64,000 nt of DNA from JBCCGG01 sp039029395 (GTDB lineage Bacteria; Pseudomonadota; Alphaproteobacteria; Kiloniellales; JAKSDN01): NCBI GenBank assembly GCA_039029395.1, contig JBCCGG010000006.1, forward strand, positions 1 to 64,000, read 5' to 3'. Shown piece by piece: positions 12,506 to 21,540 of the stretch; position 1 is the first letter of the stretch; each line of letters opens with the position of its first letter. Position numbers and translations under genes: made by a program. Below the pieces are notes generated by a model. It saw only the letters and a list, made by a program, of their open reading frames with translations, searched no databases and was not told the DNA's origin.

Positions 12506-13609
12506 CTAAACTCCGGCGTCGCCGAACAGATGGGACAGCAGCACGAAGCGACGGCCCGCGGTCACGGCCAGCACCTCATGGAGCAGCGAGCTGGAGAAGA
12601 TCAGGGCCGTGCCGGTCGGGACCTGGTAGCGCTGCTCGCCGAACTCCCGGAACACCAGCTCGCCGCCTTCGAACTCCCCTTGGTTCAGGTTGATCGAGAG
12701 CGCGAAGCGCCGGTGCGCCAGATCCGGCGTCGGGTTGTCCCGGTGGCCGATCGAGAAGCCGCCGCGCCGGCCCTCGTAGTGGGCGATGTGATAGGGCTCC
12801 CGGCGATTGACCTTGTACTGATAGGCCTTTTCGATCTCGGGCGCGATGCGCTGGCTCAGCTTGTCGTCGAGCCGCCGATTGATCTTGGGGTCGTTGACCA
12901 CGTAGTCGATGCGGTCGGCCCGGCGGTGGTCGCCGACCCGGAGCTTGTAGTCGAAGCGGTCTTCCGGATCGCCCGGCTCGATCCAGGGCGTCTCGGGCCG
13001 GCCGTGAAGATCGATCAGATAGCGGCATTCCGCCGGGCTGAGGGCGCCGGGGATTTGCAGCACCGGCGGGTGCAAGGGGACGCGCTCGGCCTTGCGGGGC
13101 GCCATGATCGATTGGGCCTCCTCGAGCGCCGCGGCCGCCTGGTCTCCGGCGCCCGGGCCGATCAGCCGGGCGATGCGCAGAGCCGGTGAGAGCACCACGG
13201 CAAAGGGCGCGCCACCGGCCACAGCGGGGTCGGCGAGCAGGGGCCGATAGACCCGGTTGACCTCGCCCAATAGGTCGGAGAGCAGGCGTAAGGGCAGATC
13301 GAGCTCCAGGCGGCGCTCGGCGTTGGACGCGGTGGTCTGGCGGGTAATCCCGATAAGCGTTGCCTGGCATGCGGCGAAGGGTTCGGCCAAGGCCCGGAAA
13401 GCGAGCAGGTGATCCCGGTCGGCCGGCTGCTCGAAACCGGCCGCGAAGATCAGCACGATCGGGCGGCCGGCAATCGCGTCGTTGCCCAGGCCCCAGCTCT
13501 GGCCGCCGTGATCAGGCAGCTTGAAGCGCGGCGCCAGCGCCCCTTCGGGCGCGACCGGCGGCCAATCGGGCAGGGCGGTGGCGGGATCCTGGCGCGCGGC
13601 CTCGCTCAT
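12506..13609 (-). CDS. Peroxiredoxin-like/2-oxoglutarate-Fe(II) prolyl hydroxylase-type fusion
   Basis: This is a 367-residue two-domain protein. Residues about 15-165 follow the AhpC/TSA thioredoxin fold (APRFKLPDHGG, then a strand PIVLIFAAG), but the loop that normally holds the peroxidatic Cys reads GFEQPADRDHL. It lacks that Cys, so peroxidase activity is unlikely. Residues about 180-365 form a prolyl 4-hydroxylase-like jelly roll with iron ligands His289 and Asp291 (GHRDN), distal His344 (LLHEVL) and a 2-oxoglutarate Arg (353/354, GRRFVLL). The ATG at 13609 is preferred over a TTG at 13675; its ribosome site is weak. A similar arrangement suggests protein or small-molecule hydroxylation; the substrate is unknown. 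Confidence 0.8.
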   Translation of the reverse strand: MSEAARQDPATALPDWPPVAPEGALAPRFKLPDHGGQSWGLGNDAIAGRPIVLIFAAGFEQPADRDHLLAFRALAEPFAACQATLIGITRQTTASNAERRLELDLPLRLLSDLLGEVNRVYRPLLADPAVAGGAPFAVVLSPALRIARLIGPGAGDQAAAALEEAQSIMAPRKAERVPLHPPVLQIPGALSPAECRYLIDLHGRPETPWIEPGDPEDRFDYKLRVGDHRRADRIDYVVNDPKINRRLDDKLSQRIAPEIEKAYQYKVNRREPYHIAHYEGRRGGFSIGHRDNPTPDLAHRRFALSINLNQGEFEGGELVFREFGEQRYQVPTGTALIFSSSLLHEVLAVTAGRRFVLLSHLFGDAGV

Positions 13610-13777
13610 GGTTCCAAAGGTCTCAATGCAATGCGGGTCGGCGCGCACTAGAGCGCCGCCGCTCCGGCCGGTCAAGCGGGAAAAGCGCGATCTGGATAGC
13701 CATTGTCAAGCCTAAAGATATGGCAAATAGTCATCACCGCTCGGACATGGATAGAAGCGTTCATTCTTGACAAAAGC

Positions 13778-13792
13778 GTCCTTAACAAGGAC
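13778..13792. promoter_or_regulatory. Short dyad near the candidate promoter of the first PEP-CTERM gene
   Basis: GTCCTT and AAGGAC are exact reverse complements separated by AAC. The position, between a TTGACA and a TATAGG, fits an operator or a small early-transcript hairpin. Confidence 0.35.
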
Positions 13793-13848
13793 ACTATAGG
13801 TTGCCCTGGAGAAGAATGCCTTTGGGGCAATTAGAGCTATTACTTTTA

Positions 13849-13970
13849 GGTGGGCACAGGACCCGGCTCAACCTGACGAATTGACTTGATGGCGATAAGA
13901 AAAAGAGAGGGATTGACCCTCCTGAATTGAGCTGAGGACCCGCGATGCCCCCGGTCAGGTAGGGAAGGGG
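13849..13970 (+). promoter_or_regulatory. Conserved leader element of PEP-CTERM gene 1
   Basis: Box 1 (13849-13871) begins GGTGGGCACAGG and ends GGCTCAA. Box 2 (13946-13970) begins TGCCCCC, continues GTCAGGTAGGGA and ends in a G run that forms the ribosome site 6 nt before the ATG at 13977. Both boxes recur before the second PEP-CTERM gene with about 90 nt between them. The C run of box 2 can pair with the downstream G run (hiding the ribosome site) or with GGGCA of box 1 (freeing it). A cis-acting RNA switch is an inference from this complementarity. Confidence 0.5.
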
Positions 13971-13976
13971 GAATCT

Positions 13977-16589
13977 ATGTCGTTAGGCAAGTCGCTCGCG
14001 AAGCTGGGGGTTGTCGGAATTCTGCTCGCGCCGACCCCGTCTTGGGCCATCACCATCTGGCAAAATCCCGCAGCAGGCGACTGGTTCGACCCGGCGAACT
14101 GGAACAACGGCGTTCCAACCGCGATCGAGGATGCCTTCGTCAACAACGGCGGTACGGCGATAGGATCGGCCGGTGGCCCGGCGCTCACCAACACGCTCGG
14201 CATCGGCATCCGGACCGAGGGTCTGTTCCCACCGCCTGGCAGCACCGGCACGGTTCAGATGAACGACGTGGACCTGCAGGTCGACCTCAATCTCGTCATC
14301 GGCCGGGTCGACATGCCTCTGGTCGGGGCCCTCGCCTCGGCCGAGGGCAACTTGAGCACCACCGGCAGCGCAAACGCGAACGGCGACGTCTCGGTCGGCG
14401 GCGACGGCTCGATCGGTCACTTCGTCATGGGCTTCTCGAACGGCACGGCGACCGGTATAGCGAGTATTGCGGGCAACCTGACGGGCGGCGGCACTCTTGA
14501 GGTCGGTTCCACCGAGGGGACCGGCACCGGGGACGGCACGGCCGGGATCGGCGGCACGCTCAGCGATTTCAACAACGTACGGGTCGGGCGCTCGTCGAGT
14601 AGCGCCACAGGCGACGCCTTTGGCGATCTGACGGTGGACGGTGCCTTGATGGGCACGGCCTTGGGCAACTTCGTCGTCGCGACGACCGGCTCCTCCGGCT
14701 CGGCGACGGCGACGGCCGAGATCGGCACAGGGGTCAGCGATTTCAGTTTGGTCGGTGTCGGTATCTCCGGTTCGGTCTCGACCGCGGACTCCCTGTCGGA
14801 CGGTAGCTTGACGGTGCGGAGCGGCGGCGTGAGCAACGGGGCGGGCGGTTTCTCCTTCGAGGCCGGCACAACGAACGGCGACGGCTCGGTCCGGGGCGTC
14901 GTCGACATCACCGGCGACGTGGGCAGCTTCTCGTTTTTCCAGGCCGGCGTGACCCGCCAGACCGGCAGCCTCGGCAACTCCACGGGCGACATCATGGTGA
15001 CCGGCGATGTCACTGGCCGCGCCATGGGCGACGTGGAGATCGGCAGCACCGAGGGTGCCGGCACGGCGGACGGCACGGTCGAGATCGGCGGCAGCTTGAG
15101 CGGTTTCAACAACGTGCGGGCCGGGCGCTCGTCGATCAGCACCACCGGTGACGCCTTCGGCGATCTGAAGGTGGACGGCGCCTTGATGGGCACGGCACTG
15201 GGCAACTTCGTCGTCGCCACGACCGGCTCCTCCGGCTCGGCGACGGCGACGGCCGAGATCGGCACCGGGGTCAGTGATTTCAGTCTGGTTGGCATCGGTA
15301 TCTCCGGTTCGGTCTCGACCGCGGACTCCCTGTCGGATGGCAGCTTGACGGTGCTAAGCGGCGGGGTGAGCAATTCGGCCGGCGGTTTTTCCTTCGAGGC
15401 CGGCACAACGAACGGCGACGGCTCGGTCCGGGGCGTCGTCGACATCACCGGCGACGTGGGCAGCTTTTCGTTTTTCCAAGTCGGCGTGACTCGCCAGACC
15501 GGCAGCCTGGGCAATTCCACGGGCGATGTCATGGTGACAGGCGACGTGGTTGGCCGCGCCTTGGGCAACGCGTCGATCGGGCGAAACGAAGGCGCGGGCA
15601 CGGCGGACGGCACGGTCGAGATCGGCGGCAGCTTGAGCGGTTTCAACAACGTGCGGGTCGCGCCCTCGTCGTCCGGCGCCACCGGCGACGCCTTCGGCGA
15701 TCTGACGGTGGATGGCGCCTTGATGGGCACGGCTTTGGGCAATCTCATCGTTGCCTCGACCGGCTCCTCCGGCTCGGCGACGGCGACGGCCGAGATCGGC
15801 TCCGGGATCAGCGACTTCAGTTTGGTCGGTGTCGGTATCTCCGGCACTGTCTCCACCGTGGGCTCCCTGGCGGACGGCAGCTTGACGGTGCTAAGCGGCG
15901 GGGTTAGCAACGCGGCCGGCGGTTTCTCCTTCGAGGTCGGCACGACCAATGGCGACGGCTCGGTCCGGGGCGTCGCGAACATCACCGGCGATATGGGCAG
16001 CTTCACCTTCTACGAGATTGGCATCGTCCGCAATGCCGGCAGTCAGGGCAACGCGACCGGCGAACTGAACGTCAACAACGGCCGGGTGGTTGGCGGCGGT
16101 ATGAAGATCGGCGTTAGCGAGGGCATTGGAAGCGCCAGCGGCACCGCCGCCTTCGACAACGTCTTGGTCTCGCTCAGCGACACCTTGACCCTGGGCGACG
16201 GCAGCACCCTGAAGCTGACCATGAACGGCATGGACCGGGGCTTGGGCTATGCGGCGATCGACGCCAACGCGGCGCTTCTGGACGGCGCGCTCGAGGTTCT
16301 TTTCACCTTCCAGCCCTTGGCCTTTTCCTTCGACCTGATCATCTCCGGCTCGTCCAATGGCATCCTTGGCGACTTCACCAGCGTCAGCATCATGGGGCTC
16401 GCCAACGGCACCGTGGTGACCAGCGGCATCGTTCTGGACGACTTCGGCAATGGCCTGGTCGAGGTCTACCGCTTGACGGTCGGCGGCATGATGGCGGCGC
16501 CCGAGCCGGGCACGCTCTGGCTGTTTGCGGTTGCGCTCTTGGGCTTGGTGCTGGTGATTCGGCCCGGGCCGGTCAAGCTGGAAAGCTAG
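13977..16589 (+). CDS. PEP-CTERM surface protein with three long tandem repeats
   Basis: This 870-residue exported protein starts with a signal peptide (about 1-24, cleavage near SWA). An N-terminal module of the type GDWFDPANWNNGVP, common in secreted beta-strand proteins, follows. The body is rich in Gly, Ser, Thr and Asp, with roughly three copies of a 179-residue repeat, probably a beta-solenoid. The C-terminus carries a classic exosortase sorting signal: PEPGTLW, a hydrophobic segment and RPGP. The protein should be cleaved by an exosortase and delivered to the surface or exopolysaccharide; no exosortase gene is in this window. The ATG at 13977 follows a G-rich ribosome site. The paralogue at 16851 shares the ends and leader but not the near-identical repeats. 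Confidence 0.85.
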   Translation: MSLGKSLAKLGVVGILLAPTPSWAITIWQNPAAGDWFDPANWNNGVPTAIEDAFVNNGGTAIGSAGGPALTNTLGIGIRTEGLFPPPGSTGTVQMNDVDLQVDLNLVIGRVDMPLVGALASAEGNLSTTGSANANGDVSVGGDGSIGHFVMGFSNGTATGIASIAGNLTGGGTLEVGSTEGTGTGDGTAGIGGTLSDFNNVRVGRSSSSATGDAFGDLTVDGALMGTALGNFVVATTGSSGSATATAEIGTGVSDFSLVGVGISGSVSTADSLSDGSLTVRSGGVSNGAGGFSFEAGTTNGDGSVRGVVDITGDVGSFSFFQAGVTRQTGSLGNSTGDIMVTGDVTGRAMGDVEIGSTEGAGTADGTVEIGGSLSGFNNVRAGRSSISTTGDAFGDLKVDGALMGTALGNFVVATTGSSGSATATAEIGTGVSDFSLVGIGISGSVSTADSLSDGSLTVLSGGVSNSAGGFSFEAGTTNGDGSVRGVVDITGDVGSFSFFQVGVTRQTGSLGNSTGDVMVTGDVVGRALGNASIGRNEGAGTADGTVEIGGSLSGFNNVRVAPSSSGATGDAFGDLTVDGALMGTALGNLIVASTGSSGSATATAEIGSGISDFSLVGVGISGTVSTVGSLADGSLTVLSGGVSNAAGGFSFEVGTTNGDGSVRGVANITGDMGSFTFYEIGIVRNAGSQGNATGELNVNNGRVVGGGMKIGVSEGIGSASGTAAFDNVLVSLSDTLTLGDGSTLKLTMNGMDRGLGYAAIDANAALLDGALEVLFTFQPLAFSFDLIISGSSNGILGDFTSVSIMGLANGTVVTSGIVLDDFGNGLVEVYRLTVGGMMAAPEPGTLWLFAVALLGLVLVIRPGPVKLES
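14499..16080. repeat. Tandem repeat, 537-bp period, about three copies
   Basis: Copies begin near 14499, 15036 and 15573; the marker AACAACGT recurs at 14571, 15108 and 15645, exactly 537 bp (179 codons) apart. Copies are highly similar at the nucleotide level, the third being shorter and more diverged. The period keeps the reading frame, so copy number can change without breaking the protein. This points to recent internal duplication. Confidence 0.85.
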
Positions 16590-16593
16590 GGCG

Positions 16594-16612
16594 TTTCGAC
16601 CCTTAGTCGAAA
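16594..16612. terminator. Hairpin just after the first PEP-CTERM gene
   Basis: TTTCGAC (16594-16600) pairs perfectly with GTCGAAA (16606-16612) around a 5-nt loop, 4 bp past the stop codon. No T tract follows, so it is either a weak terminator or a 3'-end stabilising hairpin. Confidence 0.45.
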
Positions 16613-16631
16613 TGGACCGAAGGCGCCTCAC

Positions 16632-16661
16632 TTGACAGGTGCAAGAGAGTTCTGCGATAAT
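16632..16661 (+). promoter_or_regulatory. Sigma-70-type promoter for the second PEP-CTERM gene
   Basis: A consensus TTGACA at 16632-16637 is followed, after 18 nt, by GATAAT at 16656-16661. Transcription would begin near 16668, giving a 5' leader of about 180 nt that includes both conserved leader boxes. This is the clearest promoter in the window. Confidence 0.6.
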
Positions 16662-16719
16662 CTACCCAAGGCTTAATAAATATTCCTATCGATGTTTGTT
16701 GTGTCTTTGTGTTGAGTTC

Positions 16720-16847
16720 GGTGGGCACAGGGTTGGGCTCAAACGGTCGCGCAAAAGACAACAAGATAAGATGAAGTAATCGAGCGGGACCGAGAGCCCT
16801 ATTCGCAGAGCCAGGCAGCCGTGGTGCCCCCGTCAGGTAGGGAGGGG
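16720..16847 (+). promoter_or_regulatory. Conserved leader element of PEP-CTERM gene 2
   Basis: Box 1 (16720-16742) again begins GGTGGGCACAGG and ends GGCTCAA, with four changed bases between. Box 2 (16825-16847) has TGCCCCC, GTCAGGTAGGGA and a G run just before the ATG at 16851. The sequence between boxes differs from the first leader while its length is similar (about 80 nt), as expected if only the paired ends matter. Confidence 0.5.
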
Positions 16848-16850
16848 ACG

Positions 16851-19484
16851 ATGTTGCATGGCAGGTCTCTTGCGATCGCGGCCCTGATCGGCGGATTGCT
16901 CGCGCCGCAGCCGCTGTCGGCGACGGTTTTTGTCAACAACGGCACGGGTGATTGGTTCAATCCGGCAGACTGGAACCTTGGGGTTCCAGATCTGACCGAG
17001 ATCGCCATTGTCAACAACAGCGGCACGGCGCGCGCGGACAGCACGTCGCCGTTCTATCCCGGTCTTGGAACCGATGCCGAGACGGACGACCTGGTCATAG
17101 GTCTGCGCGTGACCCTGACGCCGGTCGGCGCGACCGGCGAGGGCACGGTCGAGATGGGCGCCGTGGACCTGAACGTCGGTGGCGACCTCCAGGTCGGACG
17201 GGTGGATCTGCTCGTCCCGGCTGTGAACAATGACGCGATGGGCACCTTGACCACGACTGGCGGCGCCAACGCCCCGGGCGACGTCACGGTCGGCGGTGTC
17301 GCCGAGTTCGGAAAGTTCGTATCGGGACCCGCGACCGAAACGGCCACGGGAGTGGGCAATGTCGCCGGCAATTTCACGGGACCCGGCGGCATTATCGGCT
17401 TGTTCTCGGTTGGCGAGACGGAAAGCGCGGGAGACGGCGACGGCAGCTTGATCATTGGCGGTAACCTGAGTGGCTTCAACGGTATGAGCGTCGCGCGCTC
17501 GTCATTTGGCAGCACGGGCAATGCCACGGGGTTTCTCAGCGTCGGCGGCGGCGTGACGGGTCCGGAAGGCTTTGTTGTCGGCAGCATTCAGGCGGCGGGT
17601 ACGGCGGTTGGCGAGGCGCAGGTGGGTACCAACCTGGCAGGCACGGGTATCAGCGACGTATTTTTCGTTGGGGTTGGGTTTGGCGGCTCCACCTCGGATA
17701 TCGGCTCCGTGGGTGTCGGCCAGCTGTCGGTCTTCACCGGCGGGGTTACCGGCAACGGCAATTTCTCTGAACTGGCGGTTGGAAAGACCATCGGCAACGG
17801 TGGCGTCGACGGGACGGCCAACATCACCGGAACCATTGGCGGGTTTCCGGACATCAACGTCGGTGTCGCGGAAGACGGGATCGGCAGCGCCAAGGGCGAG
17901 CTGAACGTCTTTGGCGATATCCAGGGCGACGGGTCCCAGATGCAGGTCGGCAATACCGATGGCATCGGCACGGGCCAAGGCGTCGCGGATGTGACGGGCA
18001 ATCTGGGCGGCTTCTTTTCCACCAATGTCGGCTTCACCGATTCGACCAGCACGGGCGACGCGACCGGCGAGCTGATCGTCGGCGGCGCAGTGAGGAACAG
18101 CTTATTCCTCGGCGTCGCCCGCGGCGCCGGCGAGGCGAGTGGGAAAGCGAATCTCAACCAGGGTCTGCTTTTCGGCGAGGACGTGTTCGTCGGCGTGTCC
18201 TCATCTTTGTCGTCAACGGCCATGGCGACGGGAGAGCTGGTCGTTCAGGGCGGTGGCGTCTCCAGCGCGTCGGGCGAAAGCTTCTTGGTGGGAACGACCT
18301 CGGGCGCCGGCTCGGCCATGGGGACGGCAGATGTTTCCGGCGGCATAGTCGGCTATGCCGGCAATCGTGTCGGTGTGGTCAGCGGCGCTGGGTCCACGGG
18401 AAACGCCACCGGCGACCTTAAGGTGATCGGTAACGTGGTTGCCCGTGATGCGTCCTTTCCTGTCAATCTGGAGATCGGCGTGACGCAAGGGGCCGGCCGG
18501 GCCATAGGCAAGATGGAGCTCACCGGCGATTTGGACGAATTCTCTAGCATTTTTGTGGGATTTTCCGACGAAACAGCGACCGGCAGTGCTCAGGGCGAGC
18601 TCACCATGGGTGGCGAGATTTTGGGCGGGCTCCAAATCTTCGTCGGAAGGGTCTCCGGCGCTGGGACTGCCGTTGGCAGCGCCCAGATCAATGGCGCCGG
18701 GCCAAGTAGCTTGTCCTCTTTCCAGGTAGGTGTCGCTGAGACCACCTCCAGCTTGGGCGCGGTCGCCGTCGGCGACTTGACGGTTGCTGGCGGCCTAACG
18801 ACAGGCGGCATCTCTGAATCACTTATCGTCGGTCGGACCCGCGGCAACGGCACGGCGATCGGCACGGCCAACATCACCGGAGGCCTCAGCAACTTTGAGT
18901 TCATCGACGTAGGGTCCACGCGCGGCCCCGGTGGTCTTGGGTCGGCCTTCGGTCACCTGATCCTGACAGGTGGCACGGCGACGACCGATTTCATGGCGGT
19001 AGGCGAACGCCTGGGACTCATCGGCACGGCGGACGGCCGCCTGACCCTCGACGAGATCTTGCTGACAGTCAACGACGAGCTCACCTTCGGCGTCGGCAGC
19101 ACGCTCGAGATGGTCATGGACGGCACCAACCGGGGCATCGACTTCGCGGCAATCGACGCCGCCGAGGTTATGTTGAACGGTGCGCTCGAAGTGCTCTTCA
19201 CCTTCCAGCCGGCGGCGATGATGGCCTTCGATCTGATCATCTCCGGCTCGAGCGATGGCATCCTCGGCGACTTCACCAGCGTCGACATCATGGGCCTGAC
19301 GGATGGCACCATGGTGACCAGCGGCTTTGTGCTCGACAACTTCGGCATGGGGCCTGTGGAGGTCTACCGCCTAGTCATCGGCGAAGTGGTGGTGACGCCG
19401 GAGCCGGGCACGCTTTGGATCTTCGCGATTGGGCTCTTAGGCGTGATCCTGGTGGTCCGCCCCAGGGCCGTCCGCGGCACATAG
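16851..19484 (+). CDS. PEP-CTERM surface protein, paralogue
   Basis: This 877-residue exported protein is related to the preceding gene product. A signal peptide (about 1-25, ending LSA-T), the GDWFNPADWNLGVP module, a long Gly/Ser/Thr-rich body of irregular short repeats (the xGxAxGxLxVxG type) and a PEPGTLW-hydrophobic-RPR sorting tail are all present. Residues about 740-845 are closely similar to the same region of the first protein (LIISGSSDGILGDFTSV and nearby), showing common ancestry. Start at ATG 16851 follows a GGGAGGGG ribosome site; an upstream in-frame GTG at 16821 would lie inside leader box 2. Its 3' end overlaps the minus-strand hydrolase gene by 48 bp. Confidence 0.85.
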   Translation: MLHGRSLAIAALIGGLLAPQPLSATVFVNNGTGDWFNPADWNLGVPDLTEIAIVNNSGTARADSTSPFYPGLGTDAETDDLVIGLRVTLTPVGATGEGTVEMGAVDLNVGGDLQVGRVDLLVPAVNNDAMGTLTTTGGANAPGDVTVGGVAEFGKFVSGPATETATGVGNVAGNFTGPGGIIGLFSVGETESAGDGDGSLIIGGNLSGFNGMSVARSSFGSTGNATGFLSVGGGVTGPEGFVVGSIQAAGTAVGEAQVGTNLAGTGISDVFFVGVGFGGSTSDIGSVGVGQLSVFTGGVTGNGNFSELAVGKTIGNGGVDGTANITGTIGGFPDINVGVAEDGIGSAKGELNVFGDIQGDGSQMQVGNTDGIGTGQGVADVTGNLGGFFSTNVGFTDSTSTGDATGELIVGGAVRNSLFLGVARGAGEASGKANLNQGLLFGEDVFVGVSSSLSSTAMATGELVVQGGGVSSASGESFLVGTTSGAGSAMGTADVSGGIVGYAGNRVGVVSGAGSTGNATGDLKVIGNVVARDASFPVNLEIGVTQGAGRAIGKMELTGDLDEFSSIFVGFSDETATGSAQGELTMGGEILGGLQIFVGRVSGAGTAVGSAQINGAGPSSLSSFQVGVAETTSSLGAVAVGDLTVAGGLTTGGISESLIVGRTRGNGTAIGTANITGGLSNFEFIDVGSTRGPGGLGSAFGHLILTGGTATTDFMAVGERLGLIGTADGRLTLDEILLTVNDELTFGVGSTLEMVMDGTNRGIDFAAIDAAEVMLNGALEVLFTFQPAAMMAFDLIISGSSDGILGDFTSVDIMGLTDGTMVTSGFVLDNFGMGPVEVYRLVIGEVVVTPEPGTLWIFAIGLLGVILVVRPRAVRGT

Positions 19485-20159
19485 GGCGGCCAGAAGTTCG
19501 GTGCTGGCACGCACGTCACCGAAGTTTCGCAGGATCGTGTAAAGTGTGGCCCGGTGCTCTTCGTCGCTGCGCGCGGCGTTGGCGTCGGCCACCATGGTGA
19601 CGCCGAATCCCCGGGCGGCGGCGTCCCGGGCCGAGCTCTCGCAGCAGACGTTGGTCAAGGCGCCGGTGATCAGCACCCGGTCGATGCCGCGTGCCGCCAG
19701 CCGCTCCGGCAGATCGCAGGCGCCCGGAAAGAAGGCGCTGTAACCTTCCTTGCGCAGGATCAAGTCGTCGGGCCCGGGAGTCAGGTCCGGGGCGAGCTTC
19801 GCCGCGCGGCCGGCGGTCTCCAGCGCCGCCAGGCGGTCCGCGCCCCACAGGGCCTCAACCACCCGCTTGGGCGCGCCCTCGGCGAATGGCCCCGGCAGGA
19901 TCCAGGCGACCAGGCCGCCGGCCGCGCGCAAGGCCGCAGCCAAGCGCGAGATCGGCGCCAAGGTGGCTGCGGCGCAAGGGGTGTTGGCGATCGTCTCCGC
20001 CGTCATGTCGATCACCACGAGCGCCGTGCGCCGGGGCTCCAGGGGATCGAAGGCGTGGCGCCGGCCGCGCCGACGGGTCATCTTGGCGATCGCCCAAGGT
20101 GGCAGGGCGGTCTCGTGGCGCGCGCCACTCGGGCGCGCGTCGGGCGCCTCTGGCACCAC
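19437..20159 (-). CDS. Isochorismatase-family cysteine hydrolase
   Basis: This 240-residue cytoplasmic hydrolase belongs to a family that cleaves amides or vinyl ethers (nicotinamidase, N-carbamoylsarcosine amidase, isochorismatase). The catalytic triad is visible as Asp51 (VVIDMT), Lys137 (LRKEGYSAF) and Cys172 in GALTNVCCESSARDA, the family's nucleophile motif. The GTG start at 20159 is one base after the stop of the LysE-family gene. A shorter form from an ATG at 20081 is possible, since the first 26 residues lie outside the fold. The exact substrate is unknown. Its 3' end overlaps the PEP-CTERM gene on the other strand. Confidence 0.85.
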   Translation of the reverse strand: MVPEAPDARPSGARHETALPPWAIAKMTRRRGRRHAFDPLEPRRTALVVIDMTAETIANTPCAAATLAPISRLAAALRAAGGLVAWILPGPFAEGAPKRVVEALWGADRLAALETAGRAAKLAPDLTPGPDDLILRKEGYSAFFPGACDLPERLAARGIDRVLITGALTNVCCESSARDAAARGFGVTMVADANAARSDEEHRATLYTILRNFGDVRASTELLAALCAADGPGADHQDHA

Positions 20160-20160
20160 C

Positions 20161-20802
20161 CTAGCGCTCCGCCCGGCCCTCGGAGACCGCGAGCGCGACG
20201 CCCAGGCCGACCAGCAGGGAACCCGAGACCCAGGCCTGCAGGCGGCTCAAGATCGGTTTGCGGCGGAAGGCCTTGGCGACCGCACCCGAGGCGCCGGCCA
20301 CCATGGCATCGCAGGGCAGGGCGCTTACGGTGACGATCAGGCCGAGCAGCAGGATCTGGGGCGCGACCGCGCCCACCGCCGGGTCGGCGAATTGCGGCAG
20401 GAAGGCCAGGAAGAAGAGCGCGGTCTTGGGATTGAGGATTTCCACAAGCGCGCTCTCGTAGAAGATGCGCCGGTTGCTCTTGGCGCTCAGCCTCTCGCCT
20501 TCGGGCGCGACCGCGGGCGGCGCCAGGAAAGTGCGGATGCCCAGATAAATCAGATAGAGCGCGCCAACGATCTTGAGCGCCGTGAAGGCCGCTGGCGAGT
20601 AGGCGAAGATCGCCGAGACTCCGGCTGCCGCGGCAACCACGTGCACTAGGCTGCCCGCGCCCAGACCGAACACGGCGACCAGGCCAGCGCCGGTGCCTTG
20701 GGACAGGCTGCGCGACAGCACGTAGAAGTTCGACGGCCCGGGCGAAAGGTTCAGCACCATGGCAGCGGCGGTGAAGATCAGAAGGGTCTCGAGGGTCGGC
20801 AT
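20161..20802 (-). CDS. LysE/RhtB-family exporter
   Basis: This 213-residue inner-membrane protein has about six hydrophobic helices and the family landmarks NLSPGPSNFYVLSRSLSQG near the N-terminus and EILNPKTALFFLAFLPQF in the middle. Members export amino acids or related small molecules such as homoserine lactones. Start at ATG 20802 (MPTLETLL) puts the first helix at the N-terminus as in the family; the frame extends to 20865 with no better start. It is followed immediately by the isochorismatase-like gene, suggesting an operon. Confidence 0.85.
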   Translation of the reverse strand: MPTLETLLIFTAAAMVLNLSPGPSNFYVLSRSLSQGTGAGLVAVFGLGAGSLVHVVAAAAGVSAIFAYSPAAFTALKIVGALYLIYLGIRTFLAPPAVAPEGERLSAKSNRRIFYESALVEILNPKTALFFLAFLPQFADPAVGAVAPQILLLGLIVTVSALPCDAMVAGASGAVAKAFRRKPILSRLQAWVSGSLLVGLGVALAVSEGRAER

Positions 20803-20885
20803 TTCCGGCTCCGGGAATCGCGTAAAGGCGGCTCCAGTATCTACGACGCCGTGAAGATTGAACACACCCTCGTTGACCCCTTTCT

Positions 20886-20925
20886 CCGGGAACCTCGCGC
20901 GTCAAAACAAGGGCGGGGTTCCCGG
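20886..20925. terminator. Stem-loop between minus-strand genes
   Basis: CCGGGAACC (20886-20894) pairs with GGTTCCCGG (20917-20925) over a 22-nt loop. It lies 3' of the small exported-protein gene ending at 20999 and upstream of the LysE gene. No T tract is seen, so its role as a terminator is uncertain. Confidence 0.35.
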
Positions 20926-20998
20926 GACGCCCTCTTCGCTCCTGCTCTAGGTCGATCGGGTAGTGCCGCGATGTGGGCGGACGAGATGGCGCGCCGGC

Positions 20999-21385
20999 TC
21001 AGGCTTCCGGTTCCAAGGCGGCTGTTTGCTCAAGGGTGTGCCAGCCTTCGCCGGCCGCGACCAAGCAGCTGACACCTCGGGGAGTCGTGACGATGATCGT
21101 CCAGGTATCGCCCTTGTCGGTCGAGAGCACTTCGACCAGGTTTCCGTTGTTGGCGACCCCGAGGGCGACCGGCTGCTCGCGGTATTTGCCCGAGAGCAAA
21201 GCGATCACGCTGTCCCGGTCGTTGCACCGGGGTTGGGCGACAGCGGCTGTCGCATTGATCGCGATCGCCGCGCCGAGCAACAGGCTGGTCCACCGGAATG
21301 GCCGCGTGCGAGCTCGATCCGGTCGGCACTCCAATTGCGAGAGCCGGCCCGCTGCGTGCGCCGCACTGGCGTTGGTGCGTGTCAT
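20999..21385 (-). CDS. Hypothetical exported protein
   Basis: This 128-residue protein starts at ATG 21385, which has GAGGAG 7 nt upstream. A charged N-terminal region precedes a hydrophobic segment (TSLLLGAAIAINATAAVA, about 33-50) that looks like a late signal sequence ending at AVA-Q. The mature part is about 75 residues with two Cys (PRCND and VSCLV) that could form a disulfide. It sits 11 nt downstream of the 47-residue peptide gene and uses a nearly identical ribosome site, so the two form a small operon. No family name can be given. Confidence 0.65.
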   Translation of the reverse strand: MTRTNASAAHAAGRLSQLECRPDRARTRPFRWTSLLLGAAIAINATAAVAQPRCNDRDSVIALLSGKYREQPVALGVANNGNLVEVLSTDKGDTWTIIVTTPRGVSCLVAAGEGWHTLEQTAALEPEA

Positions 21386-21396
21386 GGCTCGTCTCC

Positions 21397-21540
21397 TCAA
21401 TCGGTCGGAGGGGGCAGGTGAGAGAACAGCCCTTGAGGTGCCTCTTGTTCATTGGGGTCAAGCTCAGGCTCGCCCGGCCGAACGGCTTGGACGGCGGCTT
21501 GATGCCGCAGGATCTCGTTGACGTTTTCCATCTGGTACAT
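21397..21540 (-). CDS. 47-residue peptide, unknown
   Basis: ATG at 21540 is preceded by GAGGAG (6-7 nt gap). The product starts MYQMENVNEILRHQ and is polar, acidic and Pro-rich towards the end (LFSHLPPPTD), without a membrane segment. The frame stays open to 21702 but the upstream part has no ribosome site and lies in less protein-like sequence. It shares ribosome-site sequence and direction with the exported-protein gene that follows. Confidence 0.5.
   Translation of the reverse strand: MYQMENVNEILRHQAAVQAVRPGEPELDPNEQEAPQGLFSHLPPPTD

Larger units (their letters stand above)
13610..13976. promoter_or_regulatory. Divergent control region and 5' leader of the first PEP-CTERM gene
   Basis: This 367-bp gap separates the minus-strand hydroxylase gene from the plus-strand PEP-CTERM gene. 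It contains TTGACA at 13767-13772 with TATAGG at 13795-13800 (22-nt spacing, too wide for a standard sigma-70 promoter). A perfect dyad GTCCTT-AAC-AAGGAC lies between them at 13778-13792. The two leader boxes described separately are at 13849-13871 and 13946-13970. No promoter for the minus-strand gene is obvious. Confidence 0.45.
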